This document shows, piece by piece, positions 50,186 to 59,844 of a stretch of 64,000 nt of DNA (within the stretch, counting starts at the first letter, position 1; every line of letters begins with the position of its first letter). The stretch lies in contig NZ_FQYM01000010.1 in assembly GCF_900141705.1 (NCBI RefSeq), positions 1 to 64,000 of the forward strand, written 5' to 3'. The notes beneath the pieces are model-generated. The model worked only from the letters and a program-made list of their open reading frames with translations. It had not been told where the DNA came from and did no database searches. Made by a program: the position numbers and the translations under genes. The stretch is from Fibrobacter sp. UWP2 (GTDB taxonomy: Bacteria; Fibrobacterota; Fibrobacteria; Fibrobacterales; Fibrobacteraceae).

Positions 50186-51709
50186 ATGCCTCTTTTAAAG
50201 CAGTTCAAAGTATTGGCGGTTATGCTTTCGTTTGCCGTCGTGTCGGTTTATGCCGACGCCCCCAAGAGCGGCAAGGTCCGCCTGGTCATTGGCGACGTGC
50301 AGTTCCAAAAAAAGGGCGCTGGCAGCTGGAACCACCTCCGCGTGAACGGCAAGGTCCAGGAAAAGGACAAGATCAAGACTTACGAGGAGTCCACGGTTTC
50401 CATCGCGCTTCCCGATGGCAGCATCGTTTCGATTGCCGAACTCTCCGAGGTGGAATTTTCACAGCTCTTGATGGTGGACGGCGAACAGGTTTCTGCCATC
50501 GAGGTCAGGGAAGGTCAGATCCGCTTTGACGTGCAAAAGCAGAAGGGCGAAAACAGCTCGTTCAAGATCAAGACGGGGACGGCAACATGTTCGATCCGCG
50601 GTACCGACGGTACGGTGGGCGTGACCAAGGGCGGCCAGGCCATCGGTTCCCTGAACAGCGGTTCCATGGACATGGAGCAGGACGGCAAGAAAGTGAGCGT
50701 CAAGCCGCAGCAGTTCGTGGCGTTCCGCAAGGGCAAGGACCCGATTGTGGGCGAGGCCAAGAATGCTGGCGACCCGGAATTTGTGAAGCAGATCGGCGAA
50801 GCGGTCGATGATACCACCAAGTCCGATGCCGATATTGTAGCTACGGCAAAGATCTTGGATACAAAGATGGAACAAAAGAAAGAGGATTTGCGTTCAAAGT
50901 ACAAATGCAAGTTCGACAAGCTCCCCGAAGTGGTCGACACGAATACCGTCACCATCAGGGCCGCATGCTCTGCCGGCTTGAGCGTCACGATTGGCGCCGA
51001 AACCATCAAGTCCGAGGGAAGCCCCATCCGCTTCCATCCCGAATGGACTCCGGGCGCCCTTGGCGAAAAGAAGTTCGTGGCGATGTGCTCTGCCGAGGGC
51101 TCCAGCTTTGAATGCGGCCGCCTGAACACGACCTACAAGGTGAACCGCACGGTGGCGTTTGGCGACGTCGATAACCACGCTTGCAAGGTGAACTACACCC
51201 TCCGCGGTTTCGAAGACAACAAGGGAACGCTCAAGTTCTTTATGGACGACAGCCTTGTACAGACACTCACCCCGGATAGGGATGGCTCGTATGTCATGAA
51301 GCTTTTCCCGGGTGCGCACAACTACAAGTTGGTGGCGCAGAACGACGACCCCGCCGTGGGCGTCATCTGGAACCGCTTTGGCTGCTTCCCGCCAACGCAG
51401 GTGGTGGTCGATTTCAAGGGCGGTACCAAGGTGGACATCCGCAAGAGGGTTTCGCAGGGTTCCGCCGCCTACCCCGAAGTGGTGTTTGCTGTGAAGAACG
51501 TGCCGGGCGACGATCCTTCGCAAATCGAGTCGGTGAAGGTCCGTGTCGACGGGAAGATTTACGAAACCAAGTATGTGCCTGTTGAAGCGGGCATCGGCTA
51601 CAGCAGCACGGTGCGCCTGTCGCGTGGCAAGGCCACGAACGTGGAAGTCATTGTGACCATGAAGAACGGCCTCATCATCAGGGCGTTCAAGACCTACACC
51701 TTCCGCTAA
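50186..51709 (+). CDS. Secreted FecR-domain protein
   Basis: 507 residues from the ATG at 50186 (AAGGAG ahead). The signal peptide ends at VYA. Residues ~25-170 are a FecR domain: DVQFQKKGAGSWNHLRVNGK, DGSIVSIAELSEVEF, REGQIRFDVQKQKGE and CSIRGTDGTVGV. In this form, without a sigma-factor partner nearby, FecR domains occur in secreted or surface proteins rather than in sigma regulation. The C-terminal ~300 residues are beta-rich with paired Cys (CMAVC-spaced MCSAEGSSFECG and HACKVNYTLRGF) and probably several Ig-like domains. The substrate or partner is unknown. Single gene. Confidence 0.82.
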   Translation: MPLLKQFKVLAVMLSFAVVSVYADAPKSGKVRLVIGDVQFQKKGAGSWNHLRVNGKVQEKDKIKTYEESTVSIALPDGSIVSIAELSEVEFSQLLMVDGEQVSAIEVREGQIRFDVQKQKGENSSFKIKTGTATCSIRGTDGTVGVTKGGQAIGSLNSGSMDMEQDGKKVSVKPQQFVAFRKGKDPIVGEAKNAGDPEFVKQIGEAVDDTTKSDADIVATAKILDTKMEQKKEDLRSKYKCKFDKLPEVVDTNTVTIRAACSAGLSVTIGAETIKSEGSPIRFHPEWTPGALGEKKFVAMCSAEGSSFECGRLNTTYKVNRTVAFGDVDNHACKVNYTLRGFEDNKGTLKFFMDDSLVQTLTPDRDGSYVMKLFPGAHNYKLVAQNDDPAVGVIWNRFGCFPPTQVVVDFKGGTKVDIRKRVSQGSAAYPEVVFAVKNVPGDDPSQIESVKVRVDGKIYETKYVPVEAGIGYSSTVRLSRGKATNVEVIVTMKNGLIIRAFKTYTFR

Positions 51710-51721
51710 TGCGGGGGCCGG

Positions 51722-52570
51722 TTACTTGTAAATACCGGGATTGACGCTGTAAAAGCGACGATGGGTCCAGCCGTACCAAAGGGCTGGATTTTTTTTTATT
51801 TGCCCTTCGAGCCAGTTGTTGAAAATGCCGAGGGCGCTGCCGCCTTGCGGTGTGACCTGCCGGGCGTGCAGTACACGCGCGGGGCCCTGGTCGTCGAGCC
51901 AGCAAATAAATACGGGCGTTTGCGGGCGGTGCTTGAGCAAAAAATCGGGTACCGGGTTGTTGTGTACTTTTTGCCCGAGGAATTCTCCCTCGAGGGCGCT
52001 CGGGATTCGGCTGTCTTGGTCGGCAATCAGGCAAAAAAGCTGGTGCTCGTCGATGAGTCGCAAAAACTCGCGCGGGGTTTGGGCGTCAATGGAATAGTTT
52101 CGTCCGTCCACGGCGCGAATGCGTTTTTCGAGGATGCGGTTGAGCCAGCGGGGCTTTATGGGGGCGTAGCTTGCGACGAGCGGGATTCCCAGGCGGCATA
52201 GCCACGGGCCAATCGCCTCGTAGTTGCCGTAGTGCGCGGTGAGAAAGATGCCGCCCTCGCGCATTTTGTTCAAAACTTCGGCGGCGCCGGGAGCGAATTT
52301 AAAGTCCCAGCCGTCAACTTGGCAAGGGTAGGCGGCTGTATCGCTGGGCAATCTTTTGTACGTACCAAAGCAAAAGAGCAATTCCCCCACGTGGCGCGTG
52401 AGGTTCTTGAGGGTAGCCTTGTAAATGGGGGCGGTCTTTTGCAATGGCGCTATGTTGTTTGTATACAGGAGGTTAGTTTGTACAGTACGGCGCTTCCAAC
52501 CGAGGGTGTGCAGCAGGTTGCAGGTCGCCCAGGCAAATGTTTTTGCAAAAATTTTTTTAGTAGCGCTCAT
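51722..52570 (-). CDS. LpxL/HtrB-like lipid A acyltransferase
   Basis: 282 residues. GIFLTAHYGNYEAIG holds the HX4E/D catalytic motif, followed by IPLVASYAPIKPRWLNRILE and LIADQDSR, which fit the lysophospholipid acyltransferase family of lipid A biosynthesis. It would add a secondary acyl chain to lipid A on the inner leaflet of the inner membrane. An N-terminal hydrophobic segment is only weak (TFAWATCNLLHTLGW). Transcribed with the phosphatase gene just upstream (16 nt gap). Confidence 0.85.
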   Translation of the reverse strand: MSATKKIFAKTFAWATCNLLHTLGWKRRTVQTNLLYTNNIAPLQKTAPIYKATLKNLTRHVGELLFCFGTYKRLPSDTAAYPCQVDGWDFKFAPGAAEVLNKMREGGIFLTAHYGNYEAIGPWLCRLGIPLVASYAPIKPRWLNRILEKRIRAVDGRNYSIDAQTPREFLRLIDEHQLFCLIADQDSRIPSALEGEFLGQKVHNNPVPDFLLKHRPQTPVFICWLDDQGPARVLHARQVTPQGGSALGIFNNWLEGQIKKNPALWYGWTHRRFYSVNPGIYK

Positions 52571-52586
52571 TTGTATATGAATGATA

Positions 52587-54017
52587 CTATTTGGCGATGT
52601 TGCGGTAGAAGGCGCTGAAGTCGTCCCAGCGGTAATAGGGGGCGGCGGGGCAGTTTGCCTTGGCGCCTGCGCCTTGTGCTTGCGCGTACCCGCAGGGTAC
52701 GGGGAGCTCCTGCTCCACCTCGTTGTAGAGGACTTTCACCAGGACGGGCTTTGCGTTTTTGCCGGCGCCCGCCTTGTAAAATACAATTTGCAGGTTCGCC
52801 GCCATCGGGATGATTTTAAAGTCGGTCCATTGCTCGTGCAACTTGGAGAGGTCGGTCACGCGGGCGTTTGCCACGGGGAGCTGCATGAGGCCTGCGAGGG
52901 GGAGGATTCCGGTGTCGTGCCCAAAGCGGAGCGTCGCCACAGGGGTGTTCGCGGCGGTACCCGAAACTGCGGTACCCGAAGCGCCTGTGACGGCCTTGTC
53001 GGCTTCGTCCAAAATGTTCGTCAAAATGGATTTGCCGTAGGTGACGCCCTGTTCGCCGGTGAGCGGGCACGAACCCAGCACGCTGTACCACCAGGCGTTT
53101 TGCGCCTTCCAGCGGGCGAGTTCCTCGGCGGGCGTAAAAAGGTCGTTGAAATTGAATGGTTGCGTGCCCTCGAAGAACTGCGCGTCCATCCCCTGCATGC
53201 TGCCGTGGATTTCGTACAGTTTGTTGTAAAAATCCGAGGCGTTCACGTTCTTTTTTACGTAGTTGCTGTCGCTAAAGATGCGGGCGAGGGTCGGCGCAAA
53301 GCTGATGTTTTTCCACAGCTTGTCGCTCTCCTTGTGATAGGCTTCGGTCTCGGCGTAGTCCTTGGTGTACTTGAAGTCGAATGTGTTGATTCCCTGCATT
53401 AGGCTCTTGCCCGATTCCAGGCGTACGTCCACATTCGGCACATTGGCGCGCAGTTCACTGACGAACGCGGCCATGCTCACGATGCAGCGCCCCGAGGTGC
53501 TGGCGAAGGCGTCCACGTGCGGCGCGCTTTTGCCTTTGCCACTGTTGCCGCGGAACACTTCGGGGAAGTTCTTTGCCATGCGCTTGGCGATTCCTTGGTG
53601 CTGCCCCACGCCCACCTGCGTGAGGTCGCCTGTGCGCGGAGCCGCGTGCTCGCTCAAGAACCGCGTGCGTTCGAGCGCCGACTTGCCGAGGGGCGTCAAT
53701 TTGCCCGCCGAGTCGGCCTTGGCGAGTGTGTTGTAGAGGTAGTGGTAATCGTCGGCGCTGTAGTGGAAACGGCTCCCGTGGCGAGCGTAGTGGCTGATGT
53801 AAAAAGGCTTGTAGCCGGCAGGCGCCTTGGTGAGCTTGGTGTTGCTCCCGTTGCGCCCGGGTTCCGGGTAAACGCTGTACCCACTGGCGGTCCATTCGTG
53901 GTGGGCTAGCATCAGGCTGTCGTTGGTTTGGGCAAGGGGGGCGGTGCCAAGCCCTGCGGCGCAAAAAGTGGCGACCGCGATGGTCGCGAAAGCTGATGAA
54001 ATGGCAATGTGCTTCAT
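52587..54017 (-). CDS. Exported histidine acid phosphatase (phytase/MINPP-like)
   Basis: 476 residues from the ATG at 54017. The Sec signal (AFATIAVATFCAAGLGTAPLA) is followed by the catalytic ISHYARHGSRFH (RHGxR) and the C-terminal LRFGHDTGILPLAG (HD), both intact. These enzymes remove phosphate from inositol phosphates or sugar phosphates; a role on plant phytate would suit a gut fibre degrader but is inference. The open frame upstream of 54017 is spurious. Divergent from the hydrolase gene. Confidence 0.88.
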   Translation of the reverse strand: MKHIAISSAFATIAVATFCAAGLGTAPLAQTNDSLMLAHHEWTASGYSVYPEPGRNGSNTKLTKAPAGYKPFYISHYARHGSRFHYSADDYHYLYNTLAKADSAGKLTPLGKSALERTRFLSEHAAPRTGDLTQVGVGQHQGIAKRMAKNFPEVFRGNSGKGKSAPHVDAFASTSGRCIVSMAAFVSELRANVPNVDVRLESGKSLMQGINTFDFKYTKDYAETEAYHKESDKLWKNISFAPTLARIFSDSNYVKKNVNASDFYNKLYEIHGSMQGMDAQFFEGTQPFNFNDLFTPAEELARWKAQNAWWYSVLGSCPLTGEQGVTYGKSILTNILDEADKAVTGASGTAVSGTAANTPVATLRFGHDTGILPLAGLMQLPVANARVTDLSKLHEQWTDFKIIPMAANLQIVFYKAGAGKNAKPVLVKVLYNEVEQELPVPCGYAQAQGAGAKANCPAAPYYRWDDFSAFYRNIAK

Positions 54018-54055
54018 GGTGGGAAATCTATAAAAAAAATGGGGCGAAATAAATC

Positions 54056-54063
54056 TATATTTC
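54056..54063 (+). promoter_or_regulatory. TATATTTC promoter box of the hydrolase gene at 54084
   Basis: TAnnTTTC, 21 nt before the ATG, with AGTAGGGAA between. Confidence 0.45.
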
Positions 54064-54083
54064 TTGCCAAAAAAGTAGGGAAC

Positions 54084-54932
54084 ATGCTGAAGTTGGAATA
54101 TTTGTTCGAAGACAAGGAAGTGCCCGCGTTGGGGGCGCTCGCCGATTACGATACGCTGGACTTTGTCAGCGACGGGAGCCACATTTACGGCGAAATCATG
54201 TGGCCCGATAGCGAGTTCAAGGACCCGCGCCCCTGCGTCATTTTGTCCCACGGCTTCCCGGGTTCGGCAAGGAACGACGACATTTCCCACGCTCTTTGCC
54301 GCATAGGTTGCGTTGTGATGGTCCCGCACCATCGCGGCGCCTGGGGCAGCGAGGGCAAGTACCTCCTCTCGAACTGCATCGAAGACGCGAAAAACCTCGC
54401 TGAGTACGCGCGCACTCCCGACTTTTGCGGGCGCTATAACGTGGATCCGACCAAGGTGTTCTTGGCGGGGCACAGCATGGGCGGCTGCACGGCGCTCCAC
54501 GCGGGCAAAAACCTGCCGTGGCTTGCGGGCATCGTGATGATTACGCCGTTCGACCCCACTGTCTATTTGGACAGTGGCCAAGCCGAGGTGCTAAAAAACC
54601 TGCTCACCCAAGGTAAAATTATGCGGAGTGATGGCGTGGAGGCTATTTTTGAAGATATCTCGAGCCACAGGGACGCCCTCCGGTTTGCAACGACATACGA
54701 ACAAATTAAAAACAGGAATGTGCTGTTCCTCGTGGGGACCCGCGACTCCATTACAAAGAGGGGGGTCATGATTGACCCTCTGTGGGGGAGGCTCAAGGCG
54801 GGCGAGACCACGGCAATCCATCGCTTGCGCGAGTTCCCTGCGGAGCACGGGCTTTTGGGGAGCCGCATCGGCTGCATTCGGGAAATTGCCGAATTCGTTT
54901 GCGATTGCTGCAATTCGTCGTTTTTACGGTGA
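54084..54932 (+). CDS. Alpha/beta-hydrolase (dienelactone-hydrolase or acyl-peptidase type)
   Basis: 282 residues from the ATG at 54084 (GTAGGGAAC ahead). ILSHGFPGSARNDD gives the oxyanion region, VFLAGHSMGGCTAL holds the Ser nucleophile, LVGTRDS the acidic residue and PAEHGLLG the catalytic His. No signal peptide. It cuts an ester or peptide; the substrate is unknown. An ATG at 54009 would be in front of the promoter box and is rejected. It lies 66 nt upstream of secA. Confidence 0.85.
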   Translation: MLKLEYLFEDKEVPALGALADYDTLDFVSDGSHIYGEIMWPDSEFKDPRPCVILSHGFPGSARNDDISHALCRIGCVVMVPHHRGAWGSEGKYLLSNCIEDAKNLAEYARTPDFCGRYNVDPTKVFLAGHSMGGCTALHAGKNLPWLAGIVMITPFDPTVYLDSGQAEVLKNLLTQGKIMRSDGVEAIFEDISSHRDALRFATTYEQIKNRNVLFLVGTRDSITKRGVMIDPLWGRLKAGETTAIHRLREFPAEHGLLGSRIGCIREIAEFVCDCCNSSFLR

Positions 54933-54998
54933 GCCGCGCCCACTGGCGTGGGCTTTATTTGCTAAATTAAAGCCCGTAAAAATTAAAAAAGGAAAGCC

Positions 54999-57977
54999 AT
55001 GAGCATTGTAGATACAGTACTCCACAAGATTTTCGGTACACCGCACGAACGTAAGGTGAAGAAACTCCGCCCGGTCATTGCCCAGATTCACGAAGCCCGC
55101 AAGGCTTTGGAAGCCCTGGACGATGCCGCCCTTGCCGCCAAGAGCGCGGAATTCCGCGAAAAGCTCAAGAACGGCGCCACGCTCGAAGACATTAAGGTCG
55201 AGGCCTTTGCCGTTTGCCAGGAGGCGTGCGACCGCCGTCTGGGTATTTTCAACATCTTCAAGCCCGAGAACAACTTTGACTTTAGCAAGCTCGGCCCCGA
55301 GCTCCAGGTATATACCGATGCCGCCAAGGCGGAACTCGACGCCGGCAAAAACGAATGGGAAGTCTACATGCCCGCCGCCGTCTACGCGAAGGTCCGCGAG
55401 CTGTACCCCGAGTCGGTGAAGCCCTTCCGCATGATGCCCTTCGATGTGCAGATGATTGGCGGCCTCGTGCTTCACGAAGGTGCCATCGCCGAAATGGCTA
55501 CGGGTGAAGGTAAGACCCTCGCCGCTGCCCTCCCGGTGTATTTGAACGGCCTTAGCGGTCACGGCGTGCACGTGGTGACCGTGAACGACTACCTTGCCGG
55601 CCGTGACGCCAAGCAGATGGGCCTGGTTTACAAGTTCCTGGGCCTCACGGTGGGTCTCATTGTGAATGGCTTGAACCCCGAGCAGCGTCGCATTAGCTAC
55701 AACAGCGACGTGACCTACGGTACCAACAACGAATTTGGCTTTGACTACCTGCGCGACAACATGGCTGTGGAGCCCAACCAGCTGGTGCAGCGCGAACTCA
55801 ACTTCTGCATTGTGGACGAAGTGGACTCCATCTTGATAGACGAAGCCCGTACGCCGCTCATCATTAGCGGCCCTGCCGAGGACGCCACCGACAAGTACGC
55901 CAAGGCGAACGAAATTGCCCAAAAACTGGTGAAGAACAGGGACTTTGGCGTCGACGAGAAGGACAAGAACATCCAGCTCACCGAGAAGGGTGTGAACCAC
56001 ATCCAGGAACTGATGGGCATCCAGAACCTCTACGGCGAACACGCCGACTGGGTGCACTTCTTTGATCAGGCCCTGCGCGCCTGGTACCTCTACGAGAAGG
56101 ATGTCGACTACATTGTTCGCGACGGCGAAATTATCATCGTCGACGAGAACACGGGCCGCCTCATGGAAGGCCGCCGCTACAGTAACGGCATGCACCAGGC
56201 CATCGAGGCCAAAGAAAAGGTGCAGATCCGCCGCGAGAACCAGACGCTCGCGACCATCACGTTCCAGAACTACTTCCGCATGTACAAGAAGCTCTCGGGT
56301 ATGACCGGTACTGCCGAGACCGAGGCGACGGAATTCATCAAGATTTACAACATGAACACTTGGGTGATCCCGACCAACAAGCCGTGCATCCGCAAAGATT
56401 TGCAAGACATGGTGTACAAGTCCGAAGGCGCCAAGTGGAAGGCGATTGTCGCCGAGATCAAGGATCGCCACAGCAAGGGCCAGCCGCTCCTCGTGGGTAC
56501 GGCCTCCATCGAAAAGTCCGAACACCTGCACGCCCTCCTCGAAAAGGAAGGCATCCCGCACGATGTTTTGAACGCGAAGAACCATGGTCGCGAAGCCGAG
56601 ATTATTCAGTATGCCGGTCACAAGGACCGCGTGACGATCGCGACGAACATGGCCGGTCGTGGTACCGACATTGCCCTTGGACCGGGAGTTACGGAACTGG
56701 GCGGCCTCCACGTGCTCGGCACCGAGCGCCACGAGTCCCGCCGTATTGACAACCAGTTACGTGGTCGTTCGGGCCGTCAGGGCGACCCGGGTTCCAGCCA
56801 GTACTTTTTGAGCCTGGACGACAACCTGATGCGTATTTTTGGTGGCGATAGCGTCAAGAACCTCATGACCCGTTTTGGCGTGGGCGAAGACGAAGTGATT
56901 ACCCACCCGATTGTGTCGCGCTCCATCCGTGGTGCCCAGCGCCGCGTCGAGGGCCAGAGCTTTGACATCCGTAAGCACTTGCTCGATTACGATAACGTGA
57001 TGAACGAACAGCGCAAGGTGATTTATGGTCTCCGCCGCCGCATTTTGAACGGCGAGGACATCCGCGAAGAAATCATGAACCGCATCGAGGATGCCTGCGA
57101 CATCAAGGTGAGCAACTACATTATTGCCAAGAGCTACCCCGAGGATTGGAACCTCGAAGGCTTGCACACCGACATCCAGCGTACTTTGGGCATGGAATAC
57201 AACCTGACGCTCGAACAGGCCATGCAAAAGACTCCGGAGCAGGTGCTGGACGAAGTGATTGGCATGTGCAAGGCCCGCTACGAGAAGCTCACCAAGATTA
57301 TCCCCGATGCTGACTTCCGCAACATTGAACGCCGCTTCCTTTTGATGACCATTGACCAGGTGTGGAAGGAACACTTGTACGCCATGGACCAGCTGAAGGA
57401 CGCCATCCGCTTCCACGGCTACGCCCAGAAGGACCCGCTGATGGTGTACAAGAACGAAGGCTACAAGATGTTCGAGAGTTGCCTCGAGAAGATCGCGACC
57501 CTCACGGCCCTCCGCATTTTGAACATCCGCATTACGCTCCCGAACGGCGTGACTGTCTCTCCGGACCAGTTGCAGCTTAAGACCCCGGAACAGGTCGAGG
57601 CCGAAAAGGCTGCCGCCCAAAAGGCCGCCGAGCAGAATGGTGCCGCAGAGAACAACGCGAAAAAGCCCGCCAACGGCGAAGCTGCCGAGTCTGAACCGCA
57701 GATGAGCGCCGAGGGTGCCAAGGCCGCCGGTTTGGCTGGCCAGGCCGCCGCCTCGGAGACCAACGCCATTACGCCTGAACAGCAGCAACAGTCGAACGGC
57801 CCCATGCCGCAGTCGGCTCTGCCGGGTACCCGTCCGGCCCGCCGCGTGAACCCGGCAGTCGCCGCCGCACGCCAGCGTGCCCAGCAGGCCGCCGGCCCCA
57901 AGCTCGGGCGCAATGACCCCTGCTGGTGCGGCTCCGGCCTCAAGTACAAGAAGTGCCACGGGAAGGACGTGGAATAA
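54999..57977 (+). CDS. secA: Protein translocase ATPase SecA
   Basis: 992 residues. Nucleotide-binding fold 1 has MATGEGKTLAAALPVYLNGL (Walker A) and VDEVDSILIDEARTPLIISG; fold 2 has GMTGTAETEATEF, TNMAGRGTDIALGPGV and LRGRSGRQGDPGSSQ. After an Ala/Gln-rich linker (~870-965) it ends in the SEC-C zinc motif CWCGSGLKYKKCHG, which binds SecB or ribosomes. It drives export of signal-peptide proteins through SecYEG. ATAAATTA-rich promoter region and AAAGGAAAG before the ATG. Confidence 0.98.
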   Translation: MSIVDTVLHKIFGTPHERKVKKLRPVIAQIHEARKALEALDDAALAAKSAEFREKLKNGATLEDIKVEAFAVCQEACDRRLGIFNIFKPENNFDFSKLGPELQVYTDAAKAELDAGKNEWEVYMPAAVYAKVRELYPESVKPFRMMPFDVQMIGGLVLHEGAIAEMATGEGKTLAAALPVYLNGLSGHGVHVVTVNDYLAGRDAKQMGLVYKFLGLTVGLIVNGLNPEQRRISYNSDVTYGTNNEFGFDYLRDNMAVEPNQLVQRELNFCIVDEVDSILIDEARTPLIISGPAEDATDKYAKANEIAQKLVKNRDFGVDEKDKNIQLTEKGVNHIQELMGIQNLYGEHADWVHFFDQALRAWYLYEKDVDYIVRDGEIIIVDENTGRLMEGRRYSNGMHQAIEAKEKVQIRRENQTLATITFQNYFRMYKKLSGMTGTAETEATEFIKIYNMNTWVIPTNKPCIRKDLQDMVYKSEGAKWKAIVAEIKDRHSKGQPLLVGTASIEKSEHLHALLEKEGIPHDVLNAKNHGREAEIIQYAGHKDRVTIATNMAGRGTDIALGPGVTELGGLHVLGTERHESRRIDNQLRGRSGRQGDPGSSQYFLSLDDNLMRIFGGDSVKNLMTRFGVGEDEVITHPIVSRSIRGAQRRVEGQSFDIRKHLLDYDNVMNEQRKVIYGLRRRILNGEDIREEIMNRIEDACDIKVSNYIIAKSYPEDWNLEGLHTDIQRTLGMEYNLTLEQAMQKTPEQVLDEVIGMCKARYEKLTKIIPDADFRNIERRFLLMTIDQVWKEHLYAMDQLKDAIRFHGYAQKDPLMVYKNEGYKMFESCLEKIATLTALRILNIRITLPNGVTVSPDQLQLKTPEQVEAEKAAAQKAAEQNGAAENNAKKPANGEAAESEPQMSAEGAKAAGLAGQAAASETNAITPEQQQQSNGPMPQSALPGTRPARRVNPAVAAARQRAQQAAGPKLGRNDPCWCGSGLKYKKCHGKDVE

Positions 57978-58033
57978 TGTGTAGTGTGGAATGAGAGATT
58001 TGTCACTTCACATCTTGTATTTGACCTCTGCAT

Positions 58034-58660
58034 ATGAAAACCGCTAAGCGTTTCTTTTGCCTTGAAGGGATTGACGGCTCGGGTAAAACGACCCAGCTCG
58101 ACATGCTCGCCGCGGCGCTTGCCCGCGACGGCTACGAGGTCGTCAAGTTCCGTGAACCAGGTGGCGCCAAAATTTCGGAGCGCATTCGCGAGCTCCTTTT
58201 GGACCCATCCTTCAAGGGCATCATGAGCGACAAGGCGGAACTCTTGCTTTACAACGCGGCCCGCGCCCAGGTCATTAAGGAAGTGATCCAGCCGGCGCTC
58301 GACGCGGGCAAGATCGTGATTGCCGACCGTTTTGCCTGGAGCACTTTTGCCTACCAGGGTTACGCCCGCGGCATCGACACCGACCTGATTTTGAAACTCA
58401 CCGAAATGACTTGTGGCGGCTGTTTTCCTGAGCTCACCGTCGTGCTCGACATCAGTGTGGAGCGCGGCCGTGCCCGTACCTGCAAACGCGGCGAGGCGCC
58501 TGACCGCTTGGAGCAGGAGAAGGCCGACTTTTTCGAGAGGGTGCGCCAGGGCTACCTGGCCGCGGCCCGCGACTACGACTGCGTGGCCGCCATAGACGCC
58601 GACCGCGACCCCGAAGAAATTCACAAGGAATTGCTTGCCCTAGTGAAGGCGAAACTCTAA
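58034..58660 (+). CDS. tmk: Thymidylate kinase
   Basis: 208 residues. FCLEGIDGSGKTTQLDML (P-loop), KFREPGGAKISERIRELL (DR[Y/P]-type dTMP-binding EPGG), VIADRFAWSTFAYQGY and LDISVERGRARTCKR (lid) are typical. It phosphorylates dTMP to dTDP. It begins 56 nt after secA; the phosphoesterase gene follows after 27 nt. No clear Shine-Dalgarno; the CTCTGCATATG context may be its start. Confidence 0.95.
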   Translation: MKTAKRFFCLEGIDGSGKTTQLDMLAAALARDGYEVVKFREPGGAKISERIRELLLDPSFKGIMSDKAELLLYNAARAQVIKEVIQPALDAGKIVIADRFAWSTFAYQGYARGIDTDLILKLTEMTCGGCFPELTVVLDISVERGRARTCKRGEAPDRLEQEKADFFERVRQGYLAAARDYDCVAAIDADRDPEEIHKELLALVKAKL

Positions 58661-58687
58661 CATCCGTTCAAAAGCACCCGGAGAAAA

Positions 58688-59764
58688 ATGATTTTCCTTT
58701 TTATTCTGGTATTCGGGGTGCTGTTCCTCTTTTTGAATGTGCGGCAAGTTGCGCCGGGCAACAAGGGGAGCATTATTGCGGGCCTCACCGTGGTGCTTTT
58801 ACCGGTGAGCTTTGTTTTTCGCGGGCATTTGTGGGCGAGCGTCATCCAAGCGTTCATGGCGGTGTGGCTATGCCAGGCGCTGCTTTTGTACATGCTGTGG
58901 TGGGTGGCGCGCGGGGTGCGCCGCGCGGTTGTGCGCAAGCCGCTTAAGCAGCGCTTCTCGATTTTGACTGCGCGTGTTTTGCTTGCGGTTTCCGTCGTGG
59001 TGACGGCGGTGATGTGTTTTGTAGGCTACGCCCACAATGCCGATTACAAAATCCGCGAGGCGAGCGTGGACCTGCCCGGCGAAAACTTCACTGCCCTCTT
59101 TTTTAGCGACCTGCACATTGACCCGCTCTTTGATCGTCATAAAATTGAGCGGATGACTGCCGACGCCGCCCGCATAAAACCGGATTACATTCTGTTTGGC
59201 GGCGACTTTGCCGATGTGATGGACTCGGTGCTCACGGAACAGGGGTACGACTCGCTGATACAGCAGTTTGCAAAGACGGCCGGTGTCGCGGCCATTGCCA
59301 TTAACGGGAATCACGAGGCATACATGGAGTGGAGTGGCAGCGACCCGAACGGGTGGCTGCGCAAGAACGGATTTATTGTGCTGGACGATTCCACCGCCTG
59401 CATGCCGCACGCTTGCTTTACCGGGCGCACCGATTTCCAGGTAGCCCGTATCCGGGAGCTTTCTCGCGTGCCACTACAGATGCTGGCGCCCAAAGAAAAT
59501 GCCTTGCCTTGGATTGTTCTGGACCACCAGCCCAAGGGCATCGAGAAGGAGCACACGGGGCGTCTCCCCGATTTTGCGCTCTCGGGTCACACGCACAATG
59601 GGCAGTTTTTCCCGGGCACCATCGTTATCAAGTGGGTCTGGCGATTGGTTTACGGCCTGGGTGAACTCGATGGCGTCAAGTGGCTGGTTTCCAGCGGTAT
59701 TGATTGCTGGGGCCCGCCTGTGCGAGTCGGCAGCGATACCGAAATGTGGCTCATCCGGTTTTAG
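58688..59764 (+). CDS. Membrane-bound metallophosphoesterase
   Basis: 358 residues. The N-terminal ~120 have about four hydrophobic helices; the rest is a calcineurin-like domain with LFFSDLHIDPLFD, LFGGDFADVM, INGNHEAYM, VLDHQP and ALSGHTHNGQFFPG, a complete metal set. Membrane-bound members (YaeI/YkuE type, LpxG) cut phosphodiester bonds in lipids such as UDP-diacylglucosamine. That job is possible here but not shown. Probably in one transcript with tmk. Confidence 0.88.
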   Translation: MIFLFILVFGVLFLFLNVRQVAPGNKGSIIAGLTVVLLPVSFVFRGHLWASVIQAFMAVWLCQALLLYMLWWVARGVRRAVVRKPLKQRFSILTARVLLAVSVVVTAVMCFVGYAHNADYKIREASVDLPGENFTALFFSDLHIDPLFDRHKIERMTADAARIKPDYILFGGDFADVMDSVLTEQGYDSLIQQFAKTAGVAAIAINGNHEAYMEWSGSDPNGWLRKNGFIVLDDSTACMPHACFTGRTDFQVARIRELSRVPLQMLAPKENALPWIVLDHQPKGIEKEHTGRLPDFALSGHTHNGQFFPGTIVIKWVWRLVYGLGELDGVKWLVSSGIDCWGPPVRVGSDTEMWLIRF

Positions 59765-59800
59765 CCTTTAATTTTGAATACCAACTTTGCCTGAAAAACT

Positions 59801-59808
59801 TATATTTG
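59801..59808 (+). promoter_or_regulatory. TATATTTG promoter box of the second TIGR02147 gene
   Basis: Exact match, 36 nt before the ATG at 59845, which has AAGGAG ahead of it. Confidence 0.6.
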
Positions 59809-59844
59809 TAGAGGTGGGATGAAACATGAGGCTGGCAAGGAGTT

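Noticed and set aside
50186-51709. Iron-dicitrate-type FecR sigma regulator
   Set aside because: The protein has a signal peptide, lacks the cytoplasmic anti-sigma part, and no ECF sigma or TonB receptor gene is adjacent.
54924-56732. 602-codon minus-strand frame opposite secA
   Set aside because: Shadow frame; secA is certain and the antisense translation has no recognisable domain.
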